Assembly: GCF_015709515.1 (NCBI RefSeq)
Contig: NZ_JADNQZ010000059.1
Coordinates: forward strand, 124,001 to 188,000
Length of the DNA: 64,000 bases
Direction of reading: 5' to 3'
DNA from: Methylocystis sp. H62
GTDB lineage: Bacteria > Pseudomonadota > Alphaproteobacteria > Rhizobiales > Beijerinckiaceae
In this document: piece by piece, positions 19,302 through 27,059 of the stretch
How the letters are laid out: each line of letters opens with the position of its first letter
Numbering within the stretch: the first letter of the stretch is position 1
Notes under the pieces: model-generated
Databases searched by the model: none
Told to the model about the DNA's origin: nothing
The model's input: only the letters and a program-made list of their open reading frames with translations
Translations under genes and position numbers: made by a program

Positions 19302-19379
19302 GGACGCTCCTCAAACCGCACGTTGCCGAACCTACCGCACAAGTTATAAAATGCAACAATGAAGTTAGTAAAAATAACT
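19302..19379. promoter_or_regulatory. AT-rich divergent promoter and operator candidate
   Basis: This AT-rich gap lies between the VOC operon (leftward) and the HxlR regulator (rightward). It contains agtta at 19342-19346 and a perfect 5-base inverted repeat AGTTA-N7-TAACT at 19363-19379, the latter inside the first codons of the regulator. HxlR proteins often control the divergent gene, so these are plausible binding sites. Assignment is by inspection only. Confidence 0.4.
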
Positions 19380-20057
19380 AAAAAGACCGCGGATAAGAGT
19401 CGCCCTTCCGCGCGCACCTATGACGACGCCTGCGGCGCCGCCCATGCGCTCGATCTGATTGGCGAACGCTGGGCGCTGCTGGTGATGCGCGAACTGATGT
19501 TCGGGCCGAAAAGATTCAGCGACCTGCGCGCCGATCTTCCCGGAATCAGCGCCAATGTGCTGACGCAGCGGCTGGAGCGGCTGGAGGGCATCGGCGCGCT
19601 GAGCCGGCGCAAGCTGCCGCCGCCGGCGGCGAGCCATGTGTACGAGCTGACGCCCTGGGGCTATGAGATCGAGCCGGTGTTGGGCGTCCTCGGCCGCTGG
19701 GCGGCGCGCTCGCCACTGCATGACCCAACGCTGCCTCTCAGCGCCGCCTCGCTGATGCTGTCGTTCAAGACGATGTTCGACGCCCGCAAAGCAGAGGGAT
19801 TGAACGCGCGCATCGGGTTTCGCATCGGCGACGAGACGTTCCTCGTGCAAATCCACGGCGGCGCATGCGACGCCGCCCGGCAAGCGTTGGAGGGCGCCGA
19901 CGTCGTCTTCGCCGGGCCGGCGAGGGCGATCGCCGCGGCGGTCTATGGCGGCGCGCCGCTCGAGGCGCTTGAAGCTGAGAAGGCGCTTTGGGTCGAGGGC
20001 GACCGCGCCCTCGCCGAACGCTTCACCGGGCTCTTTCCGCTGCCGCCAAAAGCGTGA
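19359..20057 (+). CDS. HxlR family transcriptional regulator with SCP2-like C-terminus
   Basis: A winged-helix DNA-binding domain of HxlR type occupies about residues 25-120 (ALDLIGERWALLVMRELMFGPKRFSDLRADLPGISANVLTQRLERLEGIGALSRRKLPPPAASHVYELTPWG). The remaining 110 residues resemble a sterol-carrier-protein-2-like ligand domain (FRIGDETFLVQIHGGACDAARQALEGADVVFAGPARAIAAAVYGG). This fusion is known in proteobacteria and suggests sensing of a hydrophobic ligand. It probably regulates the divergent VOC/DUF1428/GST operon. The N-terminal tail is lysine-rich. Confidence 0.92.
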   Translation: MKLVKITKKTADKSRPSARTYDDACGAAHALDLIGERWALLVMRELMFGPKRFSDLRADLPGISANVLTQRLERLEGIGALSRRKLPPPAASHVYELTPWGYEIEPVLGVLGRWAARSPLHDPTLPLSAASLMLSFKTMFDARKAEGLNARIGFRIGDETFLVQIHGGACDAARQALEGADVVFAGPARAIAAAVYGGAPLEALEAEKALWVEGDRALAERFTGLFPLPPKA

Positions 20058-20060
20058 GGA

Positions 20061-20750
20061 TCACGCCGCGCTGGCGAGGCTCTCGAAAAGCCCGCGGCCG
20101 TCGGTTCCGCCGACGAGCGCGTCGATGAGATTTTCGGGATGCGGCATCAGGCCGAGGACATTGCGCCCTTCCGAATAGATTCCGGCGATATCGTTGCGCG
20201 AGCCGTTGGGATTGGCCTCGCCGCCGACATTGCCGGCCGAGTCGCAGTAGCGGAAGGCGACGAGGCCTTCGCCCTCCAGGCGATCTATCGTCGGGTCATC
20301 GGCTTCGTAATTGCCCTCGCCATGCGCGATGCAGACTTCGATCGTCTGACCCTTTGCATATTGCCGGGTGAAGGCGGTGTCGTTCCGTTCGACCTTGAGA
20401 TGCTGCATCCGACAGACGAAGCGCAAATTAGCGTTGCGCATCAGCACACCTGGCAGCAGGCCGCTTTCGCAAAGAATCTGGAAGCCGTTGCAGACGCCCA
20501 GCACCAGTCCGCCGCGCGCGGCGTGCGCGCGCACCGCGTCCATGATGGCGGCGCGGCCGGCGATCGCGCCGCAGCGCAGATAATCGCCGTAGGAAAAGCC
20601 TCCGGGCAATACGACGAGGTCAGTCCCGGCGGGCAGCTCGTGATCGGCATGCCACAACATCGATGGCTGGCGCCCGGTCGCCTGTGTCAGCGCGCGGGCC
20701 ATGTCGCCTTCGCGATTGGAGCCGGGGAAAACGACGACGGCGGCTTTCAT
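20061..20750 (-). CDS. purQ: phosphoribosylformylglycinamidine synthase subunit PurQ
   Basis: Glutaminase subunit supplying ammonia to PurL in the fourth step of purine synthesis. It is a class I amidotransferase with the nucleophile Cys in [21 protein letters not shown] and the His of [11 protein letters not shown]. The N-terminus is [19 protein letters not shown]. Full length is 229 residues. Its ATG overlaps the purS stop by one base (TGATG), so the two are coupled. This is the last gene of the purC operon here. purL is not in the window. Confidence 0.96.
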   Translation of the reverse strand: MKAAVVVFPGSNREGDMARALTQATGRQPSMLWHADHELPAGTDLVVLPGGFSYGDYLRCGAIAGRAAIMDAVRAHAARGGLVLGVCNGFQILCESGLLPGVLMRNANLRFVCRMQHLKVERNDTAFTRQYAKGQTIEVCIAHGEGNYEADDPTIDRLEGEGLVAFRYCDSAGNVGGEANPNGSRNDIAGIYSEGRNVLGLMPHPENLIDALVGGTDGRGLFESLASAA

Positions 20751-20986
20751 CACAGATCGATCTGATAGTTTTCGATCACGGTGTTGGCGAGCAGCTTCTC
20801 GCAGGCGGCTTGCAACTGCGCCTTGGCGGCGGTGGCGTCGGCGCCGGCGAGCTCCACGTCAAACACCTTGCCTTGCCGCACGCTGGCGACGCCTTCGACG
20901 CCAAGCGACTTCAGCGCGCCTTCGATCGCCTTGCCTTGCGGATCGAGGACGCCGGATTTGAGGGTGACGACGACGCGGGCTTTCAT
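20750..20986 (-). CDS. purS: phosphoribosylformylglycinamidine synthase subunit PurS
   Basis: A 78-residue bridging subunit for the PurL/PurQ complex. The family pattern is complete: [45 protein letters not shown]. It lies immediately before purQ with a one-base overlap and follows the Uma2 gene by 67 bases. Confidence 0.96.
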   Translation of the reverse strand: MKARVVVTLKSGVLDPQGKAIEGALKSLGVEGVASVRQGKVFDVELAGADATAAKAQLQAACEKLLANTVIENYQIDL

Positions 20987-21053
20987 GCGCTATTCCAAGT
21001 TCAGAAGATGGCGAACGGTTACTGGCTCGACGCGCGAAGCGCAAGCCGGCGCG

Positions 21054-21620
21054 TTAGAGCAGACCCGTGCCGCGATAGATCTCGCGCAAGTCGATCGACG
21101 CGCCGATAAGGGGCAGGTCGAGCACGCTCTCCGCCGTCTCGAAGCGGCGTTCCGAGAACTCATTGGCGCGATCGAAGGAGACGACTTCAACCGCGTCCTG
21201 CGCGATGACCACATACTGCCTGAGCGATGGCAGCGTCGCATAGGCTTTCCGTTTCCAGCGCAGATCCTTGTTCGCTGTGGATGGCGACAGAACCTCAAAC
21301 GCGATGATCATGTCATTGCATTCGACGCCCTCAAGATTGTCATCGGGTCGGATCAGCAGATCAGGAACGGGAACGCTTAATTCAGAGAGGCGCACGCCGA
21401 TCCCGGGAATGATCTCCCAACCCGGATTTCTTTGGCGAGAAATCTCTGACAGGGCAAAAAATACGTTGCCGATGATCTTTTGATGCAGACGGCTGGCGGA
21501 AGCGTTCAAGACCGGCTCCCCTTCGATCAGCTCCCATTTTTCGTCGTCGGGGCGTGTCGCGGTGAACGCGAAGAATTCCTCCGCGCCCATTGGACCTGAA
21601 TCGAGATGAGGAACGCCCAT
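21054..21620 (-). CDS. Uma2 family PD-(D/E)XK nuclease-like protein
   Basis: A 188-residue DUF820/Uma2 protein. It has the nuclease-fold markers LIEGEPVLNASASRLHQKIIGNV, VPVPDLLIRPDD (Asp) and MIIAFEVLSPSTANKDLRWKRKAYATLPSLRQYVVI, whose E-x-S and Lys are the usual catalytic set. Cellular function of the family is unknown, although expansions occur in cyanobacteria and some mobile regions. It is inserted within the purine operon, 19 bases after purC and before purS, on the same strand. Replacement of spacer DNA by a mobile cassette is an inference. Confidence 0.92.
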   Translation of the reverse strand: MGVPHLDSGPMGAEEFFAFTATRPDDEKWELIEGEPVLNASASRLHQKIIGNVFFALSEISRQRNPGWEIIPGIGVRLSELSVPVPDLLIRPDDNLEGVECNDMIIAFEVLSPSTANKDLRWKRKAYATLPSLRQYVVIAQDAVEVVSFDRANEFSERRFETAESVLDLPLIGASIDLREIYRGTGLL

Positions 21621-21639
21621 GGCGGCCCTTCGGGATTGC

Positions 21640-22404
21640 CTACTGCACGAGCTTCGGCGCGCCGGTGCGGATCGTCTCGTTTTCCTGCATGATGCCGAGA
21701 CGGCGCGCGACTTCGGTATAGGCCTCGACCAGCCCGCCGAGATCGCGACGGAAGCGATCCTTGTCGAGCTTGTCGTTCGACTTGATGTCCCACAGCCGGC
21801 AGCTGTCGGGCGAAATCTCGTCGGCGACGACGATTCGCATCATGTCGCCTTCCCAGAGCCGACCGCATTCCATTTTGAAGTCGACGAGGCGGATTCCGAC
21901 GCCGAGGAACAGGCCCGAAAGGAAGTCATTGACGCGGATGGCGAGCGCCATGACGTCGTCGATCTCCTGGGGAGTCGCCCAGCCGAAGGCGGTGATATGC
22001 TCCTCGGACACCATCGGGTCGTCGAGCGCGTCATTCTTATAGTAGAATTCAATGATCGAGCGGGGCAGTTGCGTGCCCTCTTCCATCCCGAGACGCTTGG
22101 CCAGCGAGCCGGCCGCGACGTTGCGCACGACGACTTCGAGCGGGATGATCTCCACCTCGCGGATGAGCTGCTCGCGCATGTTCAGCCGGCGGATGAAGTG
22201 GGTCGGCACGCCGATGCTGTTCAAATGCTGGAAGATATATTCGGAGATCCGGTTGTTGAGCACGCCCTTCCCGTCGATCACCTCGTGTTTCTTCGCGTTG
22301 AAGGCCGTGGCGTCGTCCTTGAAGTGCTGAATCAAAGTGCCGGGCTCAGGGCCCTCATAGAGGACCTTGGCCTTGCCTTCGTAGATGCGGCGTCGGCGGT
22401 TCAT
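21640..22404 (-). CDS. purC: phosphoribosylaminoimidazole-succinocarboxamide synthase
   Basis: Ligates aspartate to CAIR in purine synthesis. The protein from the ATG at 22404 is 254 residues and begins [36 protein letters not shown]. Other markers are [64 protein letters not shown] and [13 protein letters not shown], all typical of SAICAR synthetase. Upstream in-frame starts extend into unrelated Arg-rich sequence and are rejected. It is the first gene of purC-uma2-purS-purQ. Confidence 0.96.
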   Translation of the reverse strand: MNRRRRIYEGKAKVLYEGPEPGTLIQHFKDDATAFNAKKHEVIDGKGVLNNRISEYIFQHLNSIGVPTHFIRRLNMREQLIREVEIIPLEVVVRNVAAGSLAKRLGMEEGTQLPRSIIEFYYKNDALDDPMVSEEHITAFGWATPQEIDDVMALAIRVNDFLSGLFLGVGIRLVDFKMECGRLWEGDMMRIVVADEISPDSCRLWDIKSNDKLDKDRFRRDLGGLVEAYTEVARRLGIMQENETIRTGAPKLVQ

Positions 22405-22763
22405 TGGGATCAACCGGGGCTTGAGGAAGTCCATGTGGCGGGTCGTCGCTCCTCCGAAGTGTGAACGCATGCCGGCTTCTGGGCGGCTCTCAGGGAGCGG
22501 CGGCGGGCGTGCGCCCTGCCGCGAGCACCGGCGGTCGTAGCGTCTTTGGCGGCCAGTGACAAGCCGACAGCGCACTCTATCGCAAAGAGAAAGACGATAC
22601 AATGAAACTGAAAGGGCGGCGGCCAGCGGCGGCGTCGCCGTGTTGGTTCCTCTTGCACGCGCGGGCGCCCGTAATTTGAGCATCTGGTCGACGATTTTCC
22701 GACCGCGCCCGTTCGCCCCTGCGACGCTCATGGCGCAAACACAAAGCGGCTTTGGCGTTTACG
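22405..22763. other. 359-base gap upstream of purC
   Basis: This holds the presumed purC promoter region. I see no gene, riboswitch or strong hairpin. Open frames here have poor protein-like composition. Confidence 0.5.
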
Positions 22764-23033
22764 CTACTTCCAGCCGGCCTGTTTCTCGCAGTCCTGCCGG
22801 GCCTCAGGATTGGCCTTTTCCCACTGAGTGACGGATCGGGTTTCGTTGTCGTCCATCTTCTCGTTCATGCACATGCAATAGGCGCGGATAATGGCGGGCG
22901 TCCCGCCTTCCTCGCCTTTGTTATCGCTGATGCATTGGTTGATCCATTTGAGGTCGTCGCTGGTCATTTTCTGGGCGAAGGCCGGGCTCGTCAGGGCCAA
23001 GGCGGATAAAATAACGCATGCAAATTTCTTCAT
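22764..23033 (-). CDS. small exported hypothetical protein with four cysteines
   Basis: An 89-residue protein whose signal peptide (MKKFACVILSALALTSPAFAQ) precedes a mature domain of about 68 residues. That domain holds four Cys: CISDN, CMCMNEKM and DCEKQ. The spacing suggests two disulfides and a small helical fold. Similar short periplasmic proteins are common in Hyphomicrobiales, but I cannot name a family. The ATG at 23033 is preceded by GGGGCGCTTC. It stands alone between purC and the zeta-subunit gene. Confidence 0.75.
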   Translation of the reverse strand: MKKFACVILSALALTSPAFAQKMTSDDLKWINQCISDNKGEEGGTPAIIRAYCMCMNEKMDDNETRSVTQWEKANPEARQDCEKQAGWK

Positions 23034-23295
23034 GAAGCGCCCCTGCTTGGTCCGATCGCCGGACGGAAAACTCTCTAGGCTGTTACAAATTGCCGAATCG
23101 GCGCGCCTTTTGCAATTCGGCGCGCGGCGCGCCATGTCCGCGTCCGCGCCCGCATCATAGCGGTCGTTTTCGTCGCGGCCAGGACGACGCTTTCCGGCAT
23201 TGGCTTTGCGCGCGAATACGCATATATCGAGCCGACGCCGATGCGGCGCATGATCGCCGAGTCCTGATTTAAGAACAACCCGGCCGAGGATGGAC

Positions 23296-23619
23296 ATGAG
23301 CACGTTCGACCAGCGCGAAGATTCCTTCGAAAAACGCTTTGTCCATGAAGAGGAGCTGCAGTTTCGCGCCGAAGCGCGCCGCAACAAGCTGCTTGGCCTC
23401 TGGGCGGCTGAAAAGCTCGGCAAGACCGGCGCCGAGGCGCAGGCTTACGCGGACGCTCTGGTCGCAGCGGAAGTCGCCGCCGACGCCGATGAGCGGGTCG
23501 TGGCTGTGGTGAAGAAGGATTTTGAGGCGGCGGGCGTGAACCAGTCCGAGCATCAGATCCGCCGCACCATGGACGAGATGCTGACCAAGGCGAAAGCCGA
23601 GATCAAGTCGGGCGAATAA
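23296..23619 (+). CDS. ATPase inhibitor subunit zeta (DUF1476)
   Basis: A 107-residue protein of the DUF1476 family. In Paracoccus this is the zeta subunit, which blocks ATP hydrolysis by the F1 ATPase. It begins MSTFDQREDSFEKRFVHEEELQFRAEARRNKLLGLWAAEKLG and is almost wholly helical, ending with DEMLTKAKAEIKSG. The conserved N-terminal inhibitory stretch is intact. The start at 23296 follows GAGGA at optimal distance; an ATG two codons earlier is possible. The family is almost confined to alphaproteobacteria, supporting the taxonomic call. Confidence 0.93.
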   Translation: MSTFDQREDSFEKRFVHEEELQFRAEARRNKLLGLWAAEKLGKTGAEAQAYADALVAAEVAADADERVVAVVKKDFEAAGVNQSEHQIRRTMDEMLTKAKAEIKSGE

Positions 23620-23665
23620 CCGACGATTCACGGCCTTCATTCATCTTTTTGGGCGATAGTCGCTT

Positions 23666-24652
23666 ATGCGCGATTCGCCCGTCAGAGCGCCCCGACAGAA
23701 GCCGCTTCCCGACGCCTCTTACTTTCAGGCGGCGCCGGCCATCGCCGAGGAAGCGGCGCTATGGTTGCGCTATCTTGCCGGCGAGCGGCGCGCCTCTCGG
23801 CACACGGTCGACGCCTATGGCCGGGACCTCGCCAATTTTTTGGGTTTTCTGGCGCAGCATCTGGGAGAGCGGCCGGACGCGGCCGCGCTTAAGTCGCTTC
23901 AACCCCCCGACCTGCGCGCTTTCATGGCCAAGCGTCGCCGCGATGGCTTGGAAAGCCGGTCGCTGCTGCGGGCGCTCGCCGCGGTTCGCAATTTTCTGCG
24001 CTTCATCGAGAAGAAGGGCCTCGCCCGCACCGATGTCTTTGGCGCCGTGCGTCCGCCCAAGCGTCCGCACAGCCTCCCCAAAGCGCTCACCATCCCCGAC
24101 GCCCGCGACATCGTGGACCCCGCACAGAGAGCGGGCGAGGCGCGAGAGCCCTGGGTGATCGCGCGCGACGCCGCCGTGCTGGCGCTGCTCTACGGCGCCG
24201 GCCTGCGAATTTCCGAGGCGCTGTCGATCGGAAGCGCCGCGGCGCCGATCGGCGCCGCCGATCGGGTCACGATCCTGGGGAAGGGCGGCAAGAGCCGGAC
24301 CGTGCCGGTCATCGCGCCGGTGCGCGCGGCGATCGAGGCCTATCTCGCGCTCTGTCCCTATGATCTCGCCGGCGGGCCGCTGTTTGTTGGGGCGCGCGGC
24401 GGGCCGCTCTCGCCGCGCATCATCCAGCTCGCCGTCCAGCGCCTGCGCGGGGCGCTCGGTCTGCCCGAGAGCGCGACGCCGCATGCGCTGCGTCATTCGT
24501 TCGCCACGCATCTTCTGGGTCGCGGCGGCGATCTGCGCACGATCCAGGAATTGCTCGGCCACGCCTCGCTCTCGACGACGCAGATCTATACCGCCGTCGA
24601 CAAGACGCGGCTCCTCGACGCCTATCGCTCGGCGCATCCGCGCGCGAAGTGA
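23666..24652 (+). CDS. xerC: tyrosine recombinase XerC
   Basis: Site-specific recombinase acting with XerD at dif to resolve chromosome dimers. It has an N-terminal SAM-like core-binding domain (LWLRYLAGERRASRHTVDAYGRDLANFLGFL). The catalytic domain keeps all active residues: Arg in GLRISEAL (about 181), Lys in GKGGKSRTVPV, His and Arg in HALRHSFAT, His in LGHASLS, and the nucleophile Tyr in TTQIYTAV (about 308). Length is 328 residues. No att-like repeats or phage genes surround it, so it is the housekeeping enzyme and not an integrase. Confidence 0.94.
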   Translation: MRDSPVRAPRQKPLPDASYFQAAPAIAEEAALWLRYLAGERRASRHTVDAYGRDLANFLGFLAQHLGERPDAAALKSLQPPDLRAFMAKRRRDGLESRSLLRALAAVRNFLRFIEKKGLARTDVFGAVRPPKRPHSLPKALTIPDARDIVDPAQRAGEAREPWVIARDAAVLALLYGAGLRISEALSIGSAAAPIGAADRVTILGKGGKSRTVPVIAPVRAAIEAYLALCPYDLAGGPLFVGARGGPLSPRIIQLAVQRLRGALGLPESATPHALRHSFATHLLGRGGDLRTIQELLGHASLSTTQIYTAVDKTRLLDAYRSAHPRAK

Positions 24653-24694
24653 GGTCTATGGAGACAAGCGTGCGGCGAGCCCGTCAGAAGCCGC

Positions 24695-25804
24695 TCACTC
24701 CACCGGCTCCACCGCGCTGATCTCGATGCCAAAGCCCGAGAGCCCGACGAAGGCGCGGGGCTTTGACGACGAGGAGCGCAGACGGATCGACGAAACGCCG
24801 AGGTCCTTCAAAATCTGCGCGCCGAGGCCGACGTCGAGCCATTGCCGCTTGCGCGTTTCCGCGGCGTTTTCCTCTTGGTCCCCTTGGCCCGCTTGCCCCC
24901 CTTGGCGTCCGACAATATTGGCCGGGACGCCCGCCGCGCCGTCGCGCAGATAGACCAGCACGCCGCGCCCTTCGCGGGCAAAGCGATGCAGCGTCTTCTT
25001 GATCGTGTCGGCGCCCCCGAACACATCCGCGAGAATATCGGCGCGATGCAGCCGCGTCGGCACGTCGCGTCCGTCGCCGATCGCCCCCAGAACGAAGGCG
25101 AAGTGCTGCACGCTGTCGAACGGCGTCACATAGGCGTGGCCGATCATTTCCCCGGCCTCTGTGGCGACGGGGAAAGTCGCGACGCGTTCGACGAGCTTTT
25201 CGCGCGCCTGCCGAAACGCGATAAGATCGGACACCGACACGAGTTTGAAGGCGTGCGCGCGCGCGAATTCCTCGATCTGGCGGCCGGTCATCACCGTGCC
25301 GTCGTCATTGGCGAGTTCGCAAATGACGCCGACCGGCGGCAGGCCGGCAAGCTTGCACAGATCGACGGCGGCTTCCGTATGTCCGGAGCGCATCAGCACG
25401 CCGCCGTCCTTGGCGATCAGCGGGAAGACATGGCCGGGCCGCACGAAGTCGCTCGCGCCCATATTGCCATTGGCGAGCGCGCGCACCGTATTGCAGCGCT
25501 GCTCGGCGGAGATTCCGGTGGTGAGCCCGTGGCGCGTGTCGACGGTGATGGTGAATGCGGTGGCGAGCGGCGCGTCGTTTTCCGCGACCATGGGCGCAAG
25601 GTGCAGACGGCGCGCCTCCTCGAGCGTGAGCGGCGCGCAGACGATCCCGCTCGTGTGGCGGATGATGAAGGCCATTTTCTCGGGCGTGCAGAGCGACGCG
25701 GCGACGACGAGGTCGCCTTCGTTCTCGCGATCGTCGTCATCGGTGACGATAACGATTTCGCCACGGGCCACGGCCTCGACGGCTTCAGTGATGGAATGGG
25801 ACAA
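24695..25804 (-). CDS. ribB: 3,4-dihydroxy-2-butanone 4-phosphate synthase with degenerate GTP cyclohydrolase II domain
   Basis: Makes the four-carbon precursor of riboflavin from ribulose 5-phosphate. Residues 1-200 are a full RibB domain with VTDDDDRENEGDLV, IRHTSGIVC, RPGHVFPL and SGHTEAAVDLC. The C-terminal 165 residues resemble GTP cyclohydrolase II but lack the zinc cysteines: LHRADILADVFGG stands where active enzymes have a HSEC-type motif. The tail ends with GIEISAVEPVE. A separate RibA is expected elsewhere in the genome. No FMN riboswitch is apparent upstream. Confidence 0.92.
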   Translation of the reverse strand: MSHSITEAVEAVARGEIVIVTDDDDRENEGDLVVAASLCTPEKMAFIIRHTSGIVCAPLTLEEARRLHLAPMVAENDAPLATAFTITVDTRHGLTTGISAEQRCNTVRALANGNMGASDFVRPGHVFPLIAKDGGVLMRSGHTEAAVDLCKLAGLPPVGVICELANDDGTVMTGRQIEEFARAHAFKLVSVSDLIAFRQAREKLVERVATFPVATEAGEMIGHAYVTPFDSVQHFAFVLGAIGDGRDVPTRLHRADILADVFGGADTIKKTLHRFAREGRGVLVYLRDGAAGVPANIVGRQGGQAGQGDQEENAAETRKRQWLDVGLGAQILKDLGVSSIRLRSSSSKPRAFVGLSGFGIEISAVEPVE

Positions 25805-25863
25805 GGGTGGCTCCGGTGTGGGGCCGGCGCATTGCTCTGCGCCGGGGGCCAGGACGTGGAGAT

Positions 25864-26216
25864 TTACTCCGGGCGCAGGCGGGATTCAAACAGTCTGGCG
25901 GAGATGGCGTCGAGGCCCAGCGATGTGCGGGGAATGATCATTGTCCGGGGGACATCGCCATCGGCGGCATAGGCGAGACCCAAGACGCGGTCGGCGATCG
26001 CCAAGTCATTGGTCGGGACGACATCGTATACTCTGCTCACGATCCCGTCGATCGCCTCGCGGACGTCTCGATCGATCGATCGCCCATGATCTGGAGCATA
26101 ACGCGACATTCATCGGCGAAAAGAACGTTGAAAATTCCCATCGATGCGAGCTGCTCGATCGCTTGCAGGGCATCGCTAACGAGGGAAGCGCCAGGCGTTT
26201 GGACGATCACGCACAT
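25864..26216 (-). pseudogene. hypothetical gene, frameshifted at a GATC tetranucleotide tract
   Basis: Two overlapping minus-strand frames join into one sensible protein of about 118 residues: CVIVQTPGASLVSDALQAIE... up to VMLQIMGDRS in the first frame, then IDRDVREAIDGIVSRVYDVV... to SRLRPE in the second. The break coincides with GATCGATCGATCGA (26068-26081). One added GATC unit restores a continuous frame reading MGDRSIDRDVREAIDG. I do not recognise the family. The true start is uncertain (ATG at 26216 or upstream). It lies downstream of the DoxX gene and upstream of ribB. Confidence 0.6.
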
Positions 26217-26322
26217 CGTCGGCTGAATATCGCAACCAACATTCGGAACGGAGAAGCACTTCGAGGAATCGCGTCGCTGTCGATTGCAGGTCACGCCCGT
26301 TCCGTCGGATGACGAAGGGCTT

Positions 26323-26782
26323 TCATCGACTGTATGGGACGAGCGTGCGTATGCGATCATTCCTTAAGTAGAGAGCGCCCCAAAGCATGAAGCCGACATA
26401 AACTCCAAAGAGCGTGTGACTGAAAAAAGGGCTCCCAATGCGCGCATGAGTCGCGACGGCCCCGCCGAGATAAGCAGTGAGAAGGATCGCTCCGAGCACA
26501 GATGTTCTGGGATAGGCATACAGCGCCGTGCATGCGAGCAAGACGAGCCCTACTGAATTCACCGTCGTGGCAGGCCACCCGAGCTGAACAGTCGTTTCCA
26601 AGACGACAGGGAGCTGCGCGAGCTTCATCGTCACGTCCATCAGCATGAAGAGGATTACAAGTCCGCTCAGACCGTAGCCGGCCCACCGCGACCATTTGCG
26701 AGTTGCTGTCGTATTTTTTTGCGTCAGATGAGTTTCCCTTCGTTCGAGGCTCGCGGCATTGACGAATTTGCTGCGCGGTCAT
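26323..26782 (-). pseudogene. DoxX family membrane protein, frameshifted at an A7 tract
   Basis: The long frame downstream of the tract encodes a DoxX-like membrane protein (four helices): WAGYGLSGLVILFMLMDV, VNSVGLVLLACTALYAYP, TSVLGAILLTAYLGGAVATHARIGSPFFSHTLFGVYVGFMLWGALYL. Its first in-frame ATG (26646) would start inside helix 1, and no GTG or TTG lies upstream before a stop. An ATG at 26782 overlaps the DUF4287 stop (ATGA). Its frame reaches the run of seven A (26714-26720) and would join the DoxX frame if the run had six. The native gene is therefore most likely 26323-26782, broken by one base, or read by slippage. Confidence 0.72.
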
Positions 26783-27009
26783 GGAGTCAGGGGCGCTTTT
26801 GCGGGCTTGAGCGCCGCGTAGATGGCCATCGCGTGGCCGCGACCCAGACCAAAATCGTCCTTGAGCCACTTGACGATCTCGCCGGCTTTGACGCCTTCCT
26901 TCAATTTCCCTTGTTGAGTGAAGCCCTTCTCGTCCGCGAGATTCTTGAAGTCGTCGACCCCCTTGCCTGTCTTCGCTCGGATATTGTCGAGATAAGCTTG
27001 GAACGTCAT
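26779..27009 (-). CDS. DUF4287 domain protein
   Basis: A 76-residue small protein of the DUF4287 family: MTFQAYLDNIRAKTGKGVDDFKNLADEKGF, GEIVKWLKDDFGLGRGHAMAIYAAL. Its function is unknown; related domains accompany DUF5655 proteins in actinobacteria and proteobacteria. The ATG at 27009 has GGAG nine bases upstream. It is the first gene of a leftward operon with the DoxX gene (ATGA overlap) and is divergent from a TetR regulator, which probably controls it. Confidence 0.9.
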   Translation of the reverse strand: MTFQAYLDNIRAKTGKGVDDFKNLADEKGFTQQGKLKEGVKAGEIVKWLKDDFGLGRGHAMAIYAALKPAKAPLTP

Positions 27010-27030
27010 GCGCAGTCGCTCCATGTTATA

Positions 27031-27055
27031 TATATTCAATATAGTGAGATATATC
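27031..27055. promoter_or_regulatory. TetR operator candidates: two palindromes in the divergent promoter
   Basis: Perfect palindromes TATATTCAATATA (27031-27043) and GATATATC (27048-27055) sit within an AT-rich 50-base gap between the DUF4287 gene and the TetR gene. They overlap the likely -10 region of both directions. TetR repressors typically bind such sites to control themselves and the divergent operon. Confidence 0.55.
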
Positions 27056-27059
27056 TAAT

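Noticed and set aside
23666-24652. Integrase of a mobile island
   Set aside because: Sequence pattern fits housekeeping XerC; no tRNA, att repeats or phage genes lie nearby.
25805-25863. FMN riboswitch upstream of ribB
   Set aside because: The conserved AGGATG-type and GGGTGAAATTCCC-like blocks of the FMN element are absent, and the space is too short before the neighbouring gene.
25870-25900. tRNA T-arm-like sequence gggattcaaac
   Set aside because: No acceptor stem, anticodon arm or D arm can be folded around it, and it lies in the 3' end of a probable coding sequence.
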